Under the pieces are notes generated by a model. The model was not told the DNA's origin, made no database searches, and saw nothing but the letters and a program-made list of their open reading frames with translations. This document shows, in pieces, positions 1-6,368 of a stretch of 12,313 nucleotides of DNA. Made by a program: the position numbers and the translations under genes. The DNA is from JBDSKH01 sp050245915. Its GTDB lineage: Bacteria; Actinomycetota; Actinomycetes; Actinomycetales; Microbacteriaceae. The stretch spans positions 1-12,313 of the forward strand of contig JBFWWZ010000062.1 in NCBI GenBank assembly GCA_050245915.1, read 5' to 3'. Position 1 is the stretch's first letter; every line of letters begins with the position of its first letter.

Positions 1-22
1 CCGACTGAATCTCGCGCAGCGC

Positions 23-259
23 CTACCTCAGGACGGTGCCGATCCCGAAGCAGCCGTTGCGCCGGGCCTCGAACGCCTCTTGTGCCTCGCGCTGCGCGTC
101 GAACCGGATGCGCTGCTCGTCGGCGTCGACCGGCTGCGCCGCGCGCGCACCCCAGCGCTCCAGTGCGCGGCCGGCACGCACCGCGATCAGCGGTAGGCCG
201 CGCAGGTCGCGGATGCTCACCTCATATGTCGCCATCATCGTCTCAACTCCCTCGCTCAT
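23..259 (-). CDS. Small protein of unknown function, co-transcribed with the ArsR-like regulator
   Basis: A 78-residue protein with no family I recognise. It is soluble, with no signal peptide or membrane segment. Residues 10-27 look like a short beta-rich stretch (TYEVSIRDLRGLPLIAVR). Residues 30-68 are charged and probably helical. The end, CFGIGTVLR, carries the only cysteine. The start at 259 overlaps the regulator's TGA by one base (TGATG), which suggests translational coupling. An alternative start at 238 (residue 8, MMATYEVS) has the better Shine-Dalgarno sequence: AGGGAG at 247-252 (minus strand), 8 nt away. The first start has only a weak AGAAG-like match. The true N-terminus is therefore uncertain by seven residues. 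Because it always would be made with the regulator, it may modulate or be controlled by it, but that is inference from position only. Coding is well supported by frame, overlap and RBS. Confidence 0.7.
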   Translation of the reverse strand: MSEGVETMMATYEVSIRDLRGLPLIAVRAGRALERWGARAAQPVDADEQRIRFDAQREAQEAFEARRNGCFGIGTVLR

Positions 260-879
260 CAGGCATTCTTCTCTCCACCACCGACATCGCCACGCACCAG
301 CGGGAAGGCGTTCAGCTGGATCTGAACCGGTCGCGAACCGGGGCTCGGCGTGGTCTTGTAGGCGCCGATGTACCTCCACAGCACCTCGTCGATGTCGGTC
401 ACCAGCTGGTGCAGCTGCTCCGGCGTGAGGCGCAGGTTGATGGTGTCGAAGCTGGTCACGTCGAGCCATTCCGGCCCGAAGACCGCCTCGCCGTCGCGCT
501 CGAATTCGTGGAACGCGGCCTCGCGCCCGCGGTTCCACTCGTCTTCGACGAGCTGGGTGGCCAGGCGCTCGGCGCTGCCTGCCGGGAAGTCCCGTGCTTC
601 GGGAACCGCGATCGACCCCGGCACCCGCTCCCACCAGCGCTCCCGCGCGCTGCCTTTGCCTTCCACCTCGCGGACGATCCCGTGCTTCTCGAGCTGCCGC
701 AGGTGGTAGCTCATCGACCCGCTCGATTCGGCGAGCCGCTCCCCCAGGCCGCTGGCGGTGAGGGGGCCGAACATCGACAGTTCGTCGAGGATCCGGATCC
801 TCAGCGGGTGCGCGAGCGCGCGAACCGCCTGGATGTCGAGGACGTTGTCACGCCCGGGGTGCTGCCTGCTGCTCGCCAT
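259..879 (-). CDS. ArsR-like winged-helix transcriptional regulator
   Basis: A cytoplasmic DNA-binding regulator of 206 residues. The winged helix spans about residues 17-86. ALAHPLRIRILDEL is the typical first helix of ArsR/HTH_20 proteins, SSGSMSYHLRQLEKHGIV (52-69) is the recognition helix, and EVEGKGSARERWW is the wing. The C-terminal half (100-206) is a predicted ligand or dimer domain with no CxxC or obvious metal site, so metal sensing is not suggested. I chose the ATG at 879. A longer reading from a TTG at 900 would place codons inside the repeat operator and over the -10 element. TACCTT lies 6 nt before this ATG, so the mRNA is probably leaderless. The palindromic repeats at 882-930 cover its promoter, so autorepression is likely. 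It is followed by the small gene with a one-base overlap and preceded by an SRPBCC gene, with 82 bp between. The inducer is unknown. Confidence 0.88.
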   Translation of the reverse strand: MASSRQHPGRDNVLDIQAVRALAHPLRIRILDELSMFGPLTASGLGERLAESSGSMSYHLRQLEKHGIVREVEGKGSARERWWERVPGSIAVPEARDFPAGSAERLATQLVEDEWNRGREAAFHEFERDGEAVFGPEWLDVTSFDTINLRLTPEQLHQLVTDIDEVLWRYIGAYKTTPSPGSRPVQIQLNAFPLVRGDVGGGEKNA

Positions 880-881
880 AG

Positions 882-930
882 TGCAAAGGTACCTTTGCAA
901 AGCGATCTTTGCAAGGGTTTCTTTGCATCA
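882..930. repeat. 14-bp tandem repeat forming three overlapping inverted-repeat operators
   Basis: On the plus strand the units are TGCAAAGGTACCTT (882-895), TGCAAAGCGATCTT (896-909), TGCAAGGGTTTCTT (910-923) and a partial fourth unit beginning TGCA at 924. Read as dyads, they give TGCAAAG-N4-CTTTGCA at 882-899 (a perfect 18-bp palindrome), at 896-913 (perfect 7-bp arms) and at 910-927 (one mismatch). Each dyad shares its TGCA with the next. They cover both the -35 and -10 of the regulator gene, so they are most simply the regulator's own operators. The binding protein is inferred; the repeat itself is directly visible. Confidence 0.8.
886..914 (-). promoter_or_regulatory. Promoter of the ArsR-like regulator, probably leaderless
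   Basis: On the minus strand, TTGCAA (909-914) is separated by exactly 17 bp from TACCTT (886-891), and six bases follow before the ATG at 879. A start of transcription at or next to the A of the ATG fits this spacing, and no Shine-Dalgarno sequence lies at a usual distance. Both hexamers are embedded in the tandem repeat, so regulator binding would occlude polymerase. This is inferred from sequence only. Confidence 0.55.
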
Positions 931-961
931 CTGTCAGGGCATCGCGGTCAGGGCAACGCCG

Positions 962-1492
962 TCAGGCGGCCTCGATCAGCGCCTTCAGCTTCTGCAGCGA
1001 GCTCTCCAGCGCCTGCTGCATCTGCCCCTGCGCGAGCGAATCGAAACCGCCGGCCTCCAGGCGGTCCTCCACCTGATCCAGCTGCGCCTCCGCGGCCTCG
1101 CGCACCTCCTCCGGCTGCCCCGCCAACGCGGAGTCGATCGCGGCATCCCACGCGCCCTCCGGCCGGGCCCAGTCGGTGTCGCCCTCGAGCGTGAGCGTCG
1201 TCACCCCGTCGCCCTCGGTGAGCCGGTAGGTGGAGATCGCGTCGCCCCCGGTGTAGGTCTGCCGCAGCTCCAGGTGCGTCGGCGGGTCGAACGCCAGCAC
1301 CTCCACGGTGACCTTTCCGAGCGGCGGCGAATCGGTGGTGCTCGTCCAGCCCGCCCGCAGCTGGGAGGTGTCCTCCGGCATCCCGCCGCTCGCACCCAGC
1401 CACGCCGTCAGCTTCGCCGGCTCGACCAGCCAGGCGAAGACCTCGGCGGCGGGCGCGGCGATGTCGATGCGTCCATTGGTCAGCATGCCCAT
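962..1492 (-). CDS. SRPBCC (START/Bet v1-like, AHSA1-type) domain protein
   Basis: A 176-residue soluble protein with the pattern of the SRPBCC superfamily, whose members bind hydrophobic ligands or act as AHA1-like activators. Evidence includes the opening strand and helix GRIDIAAPAAEVFAWLVEP (7-25), then AKLTAWLG (26-33), the strand VTVEVLAFDPPTHLELRQTY (61-80), and the paired strands ISTYRLTEGDGVTTLTLEG (86-104). The usual C-terminal helix is present, but the tail (about 127-176) is longer, acidic and helical (PEEVREAAEAQLDQVEDRL). ATG at 1492 is preceded by TAGTCT seven bases away and has no Shine-Dalgarno, so translation is probably leaderless. The ATG at 1486 is an alternative. SRPBCC genes next to ArsR-type regulators are a common actinobacterial arrangement, but the ligand here cannot be told. 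It has its own promoter, divergent from the M3 peptidase gene. Confidence 0.85.
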   Translation of the reverse strand: MGMLTNGRIDIAAPAAEVFAWLVEPAKLTAWLGASGGMPEDTSQLRAGWTSTTDSPPLGKVTVEVLAFDPPTHLELRQTYTGGDAISTYRLTEGDGVTTLTLEGDTDWARPEGAWDAAIDSALAGQPEEVREAAEAQLDQVEDRLEAGGFDSLAQGQMQQALESSLQKLKALIEAA

Positions 1493-1499
1493 GGGCCGC

Positions 1500-1529
1500 A
1501 GACTAGCCCGCGGGCCGCCGATCTAGGCT
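1500..1529. promoter_or_regulatory. Overlapping divergent promoters for the SRPBCC and M3 peptidase genes
   Basis: The 43-bp gap holds TAGTCT on the minus strand (1500-1505), 7 nt before the SRPBCC ATG, and TAGGCT on the plus strand (1524-1529), 6 nt before the peptidase GTG. Both fit -10 elements of leaderless transcripts. With a 17-bp spacer, each gene's -35 position (GCCTAG at 1523-1528 minus; GACTAG at 1501-1506 plus) falls on the other gene's -10. The two promoters would therefore share one polymerase footprint. The -35 matches to the usual consensus are poor. A GC-rich core, CCCGCGGG, sits between them (1507-1514). Confidence 0.5.
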
Positions 1530-1535
1530 GATTGA

Positions 1536-3587
1536 GTGACCGAGACCGCGCTCAGCGCCGACAACCCGTTCGCCTCCCCCAGCACGCTGCCGTACGGTCT
1601 GCCGCCGTTCGCGGACATCCGCGACGAGCACTACGAACCGGCGTTCGAGGCAGGGATGGCGGAGCAGCTGCGCGAGATCCAGGCGATCGTGCGCAAGCGC
1701 GACGCTCCGATGTTCGAGAACACCTTCGTGCCGCTGGAGCGCAGCGGCCAGCTGCTCGAGCGGGTGTCCAACGTGTTCTTCAACAAGTCCAGCGCCGACT
1801 CCAGCGACTTCACGAACGAGCTCGAGGAGCGGCTGGCGCCGAAGCTCGCCGCGCACCGCGACGCGATCATGCTCGACGCGCAGCTGTACGGGCGGGTGAC
1901 CACCGTCTTCCACTCGCTCGGCGACGACGCCCGGCTCAGCCCCGAGCAGCGCTACCTCGTCGAACGCTGGCACACCGAGATGACCCTCGCCGGCGCCGCG
2001 CTCGACGACGGCGCCAAAGCCGAACTGCGCGAACTGAACTCGGCGCTGTCCACCCTGACCACCCGGTTCGAGAAGAACCTGCTCGCCGATACCAACGACC
2101 TCGCGGTGCACATCACCGACGAGAGCGAGCTGGCGGGACTCGACGCGGGCGAGCTCTCCGCCGCCGCGCAGGCGGCCGCCGACCGCGGGCTCGACGGCTG
2201 GCTGATCACCCTGGTGCTGCCCACCGGACACCCCTACCTCGCGAGCCTCACCCACCGGCCGACGCGGGAGGCGGTGATGACCGCATCCCGGTCGCGCGGC
2301 TCGCGGGGCGGCGAACACGACAACCGCGACGTGCTGCTCGAGATCGTGCGGCTGCGCGCCCGCCGGGCCGCCCTGCTCGGATACCCCAGCCACGCCGCCG
2401 TCGTCACCGCCGACGAGACCGCGGGCTCCCCCGAGGCGGTGAGCGGGATGCTGCGCCCCCTCGCGGCGTCGGCCGCGAAGAACGCGCGCGAGGAACAGGT
2501 CGACCTCGACGCGATGAACCCCGGCGAGACGCTGGAGTCGTGGGACTGGGCGTTCTACACCGAGAAGGTGCGGCTGGCGAAGTACGACGTCGACACCGCG
2601 GCGCTGCGCCCCTGGTTCGAGGCGGAGCGGGTGCTGCAGGACGGCGTGTTCTTCGCCGCGACCCGGCTCTACGGCATCACCTTCACCGAGCGACCCGACC
2701 TCGTCGCCTACCACCCGGACGCCCGCGTCTTCGAGGTGCGCGACGAGGACGGCGGCCAGGTCGGGCTCTACATCCTCGACCTGTACACGCGCGACTCCAA
2801 ACGCGGCGGAGCCTGGATGAACTCGCTCATCTCGCAGAACGAGCTGCTGCAGCATCCCGTCGTCGTGGTCAACAACCTCAACGTGCCGAAACCCGCCGCG
2901 GGATCCCCGACCCTGCTGACCTTCGACGAGGTCTCGACGTTCTTCCACGAGTTCGGCCACGCGCTGCACGGGCTCTTCGCCCGGGTCACCTACCCAAAGC
3001 TCGCCGGCACGAACGTGTACCGCGACTTCGTCGAGTTCCCCAGCCAGGTGAACGAGATGTGGATGCTGTGGCCCGAGGTGCTGGCGAACTACGCACGCCA
3101 CCACGAGACCGGCGCGCCGATCGATCAGGCCGTCGTCGACCGCATCCGCGCGAGCGAGACCTTCAACGAGGGGTTCGCGACCAGCGAGTATCTCGCCGCC
3201 GCCCTGCTCGACCAGGCCTGGCACACCCTGACCCCGGATGCCGCGGCAGCCGTGCTGGACGTGGCGGCGTTCGAGGCGGCGGCGCTCGCCGACGTCGGGC
3301 TCGACAATCCAGCGGTACCGACCCGCTACTCGAGCACGTACTTCGCGCACGTCTTCTCGGGCGGATACGACGCCGGGTACTACTCCTACATCTGGAGCGA
3401 GGTGCTCGACGCCGACACCGTGCAGTGGTTCACCGACAACGGGGGACTCACCCGCGGGAACGGCGACCGCTTCCGGCGCCTGCTCCTCGGTGTGGGCGGG
3501 TCGAAAGACCCCCTGGAGGCGTACCGCGAGTTCCGCGGTCGCGATGCGGAGATCGCTCCTCTGCTCGCGCGCCGTGGCCTCGACTAG
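1536..3587 (+). CDS. dcp: M3-family metallopeptidase, peptidyl-dipeptidase Dcp type
   Basis: A cytoplasmic zinc peptidase of 683 residues, the usual length of Dcp/oligopeptidase A proteins. The family releases C-terminal dipeptides from short peptides (peptidyl-dipeptidase, EC 3.4.15.5) and helps recycle peptides. The zinc motif HEFGH is at residues 471-475. The third ligand, Glu500, lies in DFVEFPSQVNE with the family spacing of 25 residues. The substrate-binding segment HVFSGGYDAGYYSYIW holds His605, Tyr611 and Tyr618, spaced as in the E. coli enzyme. The N-terminus (NPFASPSTLPYGLPPF) matches the start of known members, which supports the GTG at 1536. There is no signal peptide. TAGGCT six bases before the GTG and the lack of a Shine-Dalgarno suggest a leaderless mRNA. 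It is transcribed alone, divergently from the SRPBCC gene. Oligopeptidase A-like specificity cannot be excluded from sequence. Confidence 0.95.
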   Translation: MTETALSADNPFASPSTLPYGLPPFADIRDEHYEPAFEAGMAEQLREIQAIVRKRDAPMFENTFVPLERSGQLLERVSNVFFNKSSADSSDFTNELEERLAPKLAAHRDAIMLDAQLYGRVTTVFHSLGDDARLSPEQRYLVERWHTEMTLAGAALDDGAKAELRELNSALSTLTTRFEKNLLADTNDLAVHITDESELAGLDAGELSAAAQAAADRGLDGWLITLVLPTGHPYLASLTHRPTREAVMTASRSRGSRGGEHDNRDVLLEIVRLRARRAALLGYPSHAAVVTADETAGSPEAVSGMLRPLAASAAKNAREEQVDLDAMNPGETLESWDWAFYTEKVRLAKYDVDTAALRPWFEAERVLQDGVFFAATRLYGITFTERPDLVAYHPDARVFEVRDEDGGQVGLYILDLYTRDSKRGGAWMNSLISQNELLQHPVVVVNNLNVPKPAAGSPTLLTFDEVSTFFHEFGHALHGLFARVTYPKLAGTNVYRDFVEFPSQVNEMWMLWPEVLANYARHHETGAPIDQAVVDRIRASETFNEGFATSEYLAAALLDQAWHTLTPDAAAAVLDVAAFEAAALADVGLDNPAVPTRYSSTYFAHVFSGGYDAGYYSYIWSEVLDADTVQWFTDNGGLTRGNGDRFRRLLLGVGGSKDPLEAYREFRGRDAEIAPLLARRGLD

Positions 3588-3619
3588 ACCATCCTGTCTC
3601 CCCCCTAAGGGGGACACGC

Positions 3620-3638
3620 GCCGTACCCCGGCCTTTTT
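3620..3638 (+). terminator. Weak candidate terminator after the M3 peptidase gene
   Basis: A short stem GCCG/CGGC with a five-base loop is followed by C and then TTTTT, about 33 bases after the peptidase stop. The stem is only 4 bp, well short of a strong intrinsic terminator, although GGGG at 3610-3613 could also pair with CCCC at 3626-3629. It is listed because it is the only T-run in the gap. Confidence 0.25.
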
Positions 3639-3714
3639 GTTGAATCGTGGTAGCTCTCTGAACGCTGGGTCGACGAGGGCATGGCACGTGTTCCCCGCAC
3701 GTGTGGTCGATCCG

Positions 3715-3720
3715 AAGGAG
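3715..3720 (+). promoter_or_regulatory. Strong ribosome binding site of the 50-residue membrane protein
   Basis: AAGGAG lies 8 bases before the ATG at 3729. It decides the start: reading the same frame from the ATG at 3681 would put this Shine-Dalgarno inside the gene and add a 16-residue segment unlike the rest. It is one of the best Shine-Dalgarno matches in the window, where several neighbouring genes have none. Confidence 0.8.
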
Positions 3721-3728
3721 TTCCCCCG

Positions 3729-3881
3729 ATGTCTTCGCACGTCGTCGCACCCCGATCCGAGCGGGCGCGCGCCCGCGGCTTCAGGCCCATCTACTCCGTG
3801 CCGCTGGTGCTGTTCACCGCGAGCATCGTGGGCGGTCTCGCCGTCCTCGCGGCGGAGCTGCCGGTGACCTCGCCGTTCTAA
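3729..3881 (+). CDS. Small single-pass membrane protein, unknown function
   Basis: A 50-residue protein with a basic head (five arginines in residues 9-19) and one hydrophobic segment, about residues 22-42 (YSVPLVLFTASIVGGLAVLA), ending in a short polar tail. The positive-inside rule predicts N-in, C-out. A cleavable signal peptide is less likely because only eight residues would remain. I recognise no family. A strong Shine-Dalgarno 8 bases before the ATG and the coherent basic-then-hydrophobic layout support it as a real gene despite its size. It stands alone downstream of an unusual leader and converges on the MFS gene, with stop codons interleaved (TAA 3879-3881 on plus, TAG 3880-3878 on minus). 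Possible roles such as a small regulator of a membrane complex are speculation. Confidence 0.7.
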   Translation: MSSHVVAPRSERARARGFRPIYSVPLVLFTASIVGGLAVLAAELPVTSPF

Positions 3882-5140
3882 GCACGCACCGGCTGCGGTG
3901 ACGCCGCGCGGATGGCGATCGCCGTCATCCCGAGTGCGGACAGCAGGAACACCGCGGCGAGGATGCCCCAGCCCGGGAGACCGAGGTCGAGCGCCGTGAC
4001 GGTGATCACGAGCGGGGCGAAGGTGGCGCCGAGCGAGTAGAAAGTGCCGCCCATCCCCTGGTAGGCGCCCGCTTTCACCGGGTCGGCGAGCTCGAAGCTG
4101 AGGCCCCAGAACCCGCCCTGCGAGAGCACCTCGGCGAAGGCGTGCGCGGTGCCCGCGACCAGCAGCACGACGACCGCCCAGATCGGCGAGACGGCGGCAG
4201 CCGCGGCGTAGATGACGCAGGCACCCGCCATGAGCACGCCGGCGATGCCGATGACGCGCCCGGCGATCCGCAGGTCGTGGGTGTTGCGCGACAGCGGCAC
4301 GGTGAAGGCGATGACGATGACGGTGTTAAGGATCAGCAGCGCGGACACCACCGCCTTCGGCGCGCTGGTGTCGTGCGCGACCCAGAGCGGCACCCCGAAC
4401 TCCAGCAGCCCGAACTGCATCGCGAAGACGCCGCCGAGGGCTGAGAACAGCAGGTATCGCGGGTCGCGCCATGGGGAGTGCGCCCAGCGCGAGGGGCGCA
4501 CCTCGTCGAGCGCCTTCTCGATGCCCGGTTCGTCGCCGGGGACGGGTGCGTCGACCGAGGGCGGCAGGCGCAGGATCAGCAGGCCGGAGAGCAGGTACAC
4601 GGCGCCCGCCGCGATGAGGATGGCGCGGTACGCCGCGGCGGTGTCGAACACGAGCGCAAGACCGCCCGCCGCGCTGCCGATGGCGATGCCGATGTTGGTG
4701 ATGGTACGGAGCACGGCACGGGCCGTCACCCGCGCGGATCCTTCGAAGCCGCGGGCGATGATCGCTGATCGCGCGGAGTGGGCCGCCGCCTCGCAGCCGA
4801 AAGCCAGGCAGGCGACCAGCACCGCCATCCAGAACGTCGAGACAGCGGCGTAGGCCATCAGCGCGGCGCCCTCGAGGACGATGACGATCAGCAGGACGCG
4901 CCGCGCGCTGAACCGGTCGGAGAGCTGACCGCCGACCAGCGAGGTGACGATGCCGGTCGCGCTCGACGTCGCCACGATCACCGAGATCTCGGCGGCGGTG
5001 AGGTGCACGACGAAGCTGAAGTACAGCACCGTGACGGTGAGGAACACACCGCGGCCGAGGGTGGCGATGAGGATCGAGACGCCCAGCACTTTGAGCACGG
5101 GGTCCGCCCGGTCCCATCGGGAGGTCACAGCAGACAGCAC
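3878..5140 (-). CDS. MFS transporter, 12-TM exporter-like
   Basis: A 420-residue integral membrane protein with about 12 hydrophobic segments in two halves. They are separated by a polar loop, about residues 193-228 (SVDAPVPGDEPGIEKALDEV). The MFS motif A between TM2 and TM3 is clear: GGQLSDRFSARR (70-81). The second half has a gated-pore-like stretch, GGTFYSLGATFAPLV. The length and layout are those of drug or metabolite exporters of the major facilitator superfamily; the substrate cannot be read from sequence. Start GTG at 5140 lies four bases after the stop of the BenE gene (TGA-CGAC-GTG), with only a weak Shine-Dalgarno, so it is probably expressed by coupling to BenE. The pairing with a benzoate importer hints at aromatic acid traffic, but this is inference. 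The 3' end overlaps the convergent 50-residue gene by four bases. Confidence 0.9.
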   Translation of the reverse strand: MLSAVTSRWDRADPVLKVLGVSILIATLGRGVFLTVTVLYFSFVVHLTAAEISVIVATSSATGIVTSLVGGQLSDRFSARRVLLIVIVLEGAALMAYAAVSTFWMAVLVACLAFGCEAAAHSARSAIIARGFEGSARVTARAVLRTITNIGIAIGSAAGGLALVFDTAAAYRAILIAAGAVYLLSGLLILRLPPSVDAPVPGDEPGIEKALDEVRPSRWAHSPWRDPRYLLFSALGGVFAMQFGLLEFGVPLWVAHDTSAPKAVVSALLILNTVIVIAFTVPLSRNTHDLRIAGRVIGIAGVLMAGACVIYAAAAAVSPIWAVVVLLVAGTAHAFAEVLSQGGFWGLSFELADPVKAGAYQGMGGTFYSLGATFAPLVITVTALDLGLPGWGILAAVFLLSALGMTAIAIRAASPQPVRA

Positions 5141-5144
5141 GTCG

Positions 5145-6359
5145 TCAGTCTGCCTGCGACCGCCGACGCAGCCGCCAGCCGAGCCAGAGCATCACGAGCC
5201 CGCCGACGACGAGGCCCCACAGCGCCGACCCGATGCCGGCGATCGTGATGCCCGAGGCGACGACGAGGAAGGTGATGATCGCCACGGGTCGGTGCTCCGG
5301 CTTCTCGAGCGCAGCGGTCACGGCGCTCGCGAGCGCACCGAACAGCGCCAGGCCCGCGATCGCAGTGATGAGGATCGGCGGGCTTACAGAGACCAGCGCG
5401 GTCGCCGCGCTCGCGACCAGCGCGATCAGGATGTAGGCCACCCCGGCGGAGACGGTCGAGATCCAGCGCTTCGAGCGGTCGGGGTGCGCGTCGGGCCCCG
5501 CCATCATGGCCGCGGTGATCGCCGCCAGATTCAGGGTGTGGCCGCCGATCAGGGCACCCGCCCCGCCCACGAGCCCGGTGGAGAGGAAGATCGCGCGGGC
5601 AGGGGGGTGCTCGTAGCCGAACGTCTTCAGCACGGTGAAACCGGGCACGTTCTGACCGGCCATGGTGACGACATAGAGCGGGATGCCGAGCGAGACCAGC
5701 ACGGCGGGGTCGAGACTCGGCAGCACCAGCTGCACCGTCGGCACCACCGACTGCCCGGCGAGCGGATTGCCGCCCGCGGAGATCGCCACGACCACCGCGG
5801 TGGCTGCCACCGCGGCGGGCACCGCCCAGCGGGGAGAGAACTTCACGACGATCAGCCAGACGATCCCGACGGTGAGACCCTGCCACCAGGTCTCGCCGAC
5901 CGCGGCGAGCACCGGCGCCAGGCAGATCGGCAGCAGGATGCCGGCCAGCATCGCGCTCGCGATCGGGGTCGGGATGCGGGTCATCGCCCGCGCCAGCCAC
6001 GGCCAGAGGCCGGTGATCACCAGCAGCACGGCGCACAGCAGGAAGGCGCCGACGGCGGCGGAGAAATCGTCGGTCAGGCCTTTCGCGGCGACCAGCAGCG
6101 CGGCGCCCGGCGTCGACCAGGCGATGGCGATCGGCATCCGGTACCGCAGGCTGAGGGCGATGGCGACGATCGCCTGCCCGATGCACAGCGCGAGCAGTCC
6201 CGAGGCCGCCTCCTCCGCGCTCGCGCCCACCGCCTGCAGCCCGGCGATCACCAGGGCGAACGAGCTGGCGAACCCGGTGATGGCGGCGATCACGCCGGCG
6301 ATGACCGGCTGGGCCAGGGTGGCGCGGGACGGGCTGGACCCGGGCTCGGACGAGGTCAT
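5145..6359 (-). CDS. benE: Benzoate/H+ symporter, BenE family
   Basis: A 404-residue inner-membrane protein with about 12 hydrophobic segments and no signal peptide. BenE family members import benzoate with protons. Hallmarks seen here are WSTPGAALL (81-89), the broken-helix segment of this fold, and TMAGQNVPGFTVLKTFGY (232-249), very characteristic of BenE. GGHTLNLAAITAAMMAG (272-288) also fits. The length agrees with the family. ATG at 6359 is preceded by TAGGCT nine bases away and lacks a Shine-Dalgarno, so the leader is very short or absent. It forms an operon with the MFS gene downstream (four-base gap). No benzoate dioxygenase or other catabolic gene is in the window, so the true substrate in this organism is uncertain; related aromatic or purine-like acids remain possible. 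Confidence 0.92.
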   Translation of the reverse strand: MTSSEPGSSPSRATLAQPVIAGVIAAITGFASSFALVIAGLQAVGASAEEAASGLLALCIGQAIVAIALSLRYRMPIAIAWSTPGAALLVAAKGLTDDFSAAVGAFLLCAVLLVITGLWPWLARAMTRIPTPIASAMLAGILLPICLAPVLAAVGETWWQGLTVGIVWLIVVKFSPRWAVPAAVAATAVVVAISAGGNPLAGQSVVPTVQLVLPSLDPAVLVSLGIPLYVVTMAGQNVPGFTVLKTFGYEHPPARAIFLSTGLVGGAGALIGGHTLNLAAITAAMMAGPDAHPDRSKRWISTVSAGVAYILIALVASAATALVSVSPPILITAIAGLALFGALASAVTAALEKPEHRPVAIITFLVVASGITIAGIGSALWGLVVGGLVMLWLGWRLRRRSQAD

Positions 6360-6368
6360 GAGAGCACC

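Larger units (their letters stand above)
3588..3728 (+). promoter_or_regulatory. Leader region with CCCCCTAAGGGGG dyad, T-run and CACGTG pair
   Basis: This 141-bp stretch contains no gene that I can support. A dyad CCCCCT-A-AGGGGG (3601-3613) starts 14 bases after the peptidase stop. Its arms meet with a one-base centre, so it suits a dimeric DNA-binding protein better than an RNA hairpin. A weak 4-bp stem, GCCG/CGGC (3620-3632), is followed by five T's (3634-3638) and could end transcription of the peptidase gene. The 8-mer GCACGTGT occurs twice (3684-3691 and 3697-3704), 13 bp apart. I could not place a convincing -35/-10 pair; TAGCTC at 3651-3656 is a possible -10. Which part serves the peptidase and which the small gene is not decided. 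Confidence 0.45.

Noticed and set aside
880..900. An upstream TTG start giving the ArsR-like regulator seven more residues
   Set aside because: These codons coincide with the repeat operator and the -10 element, have no ribosome site, and the ATG at 879 fits the promoter spacing.
1503..3740. A 745-codon open frame antisense to the M3 peptidase
   Set aside because: It mirrors a well-supported gene with all catalytic motifs. Its composition (Arg, Gly, Val, Glu, His rich) is typical of antisense frames in high-GC DNA, with no domain visible.
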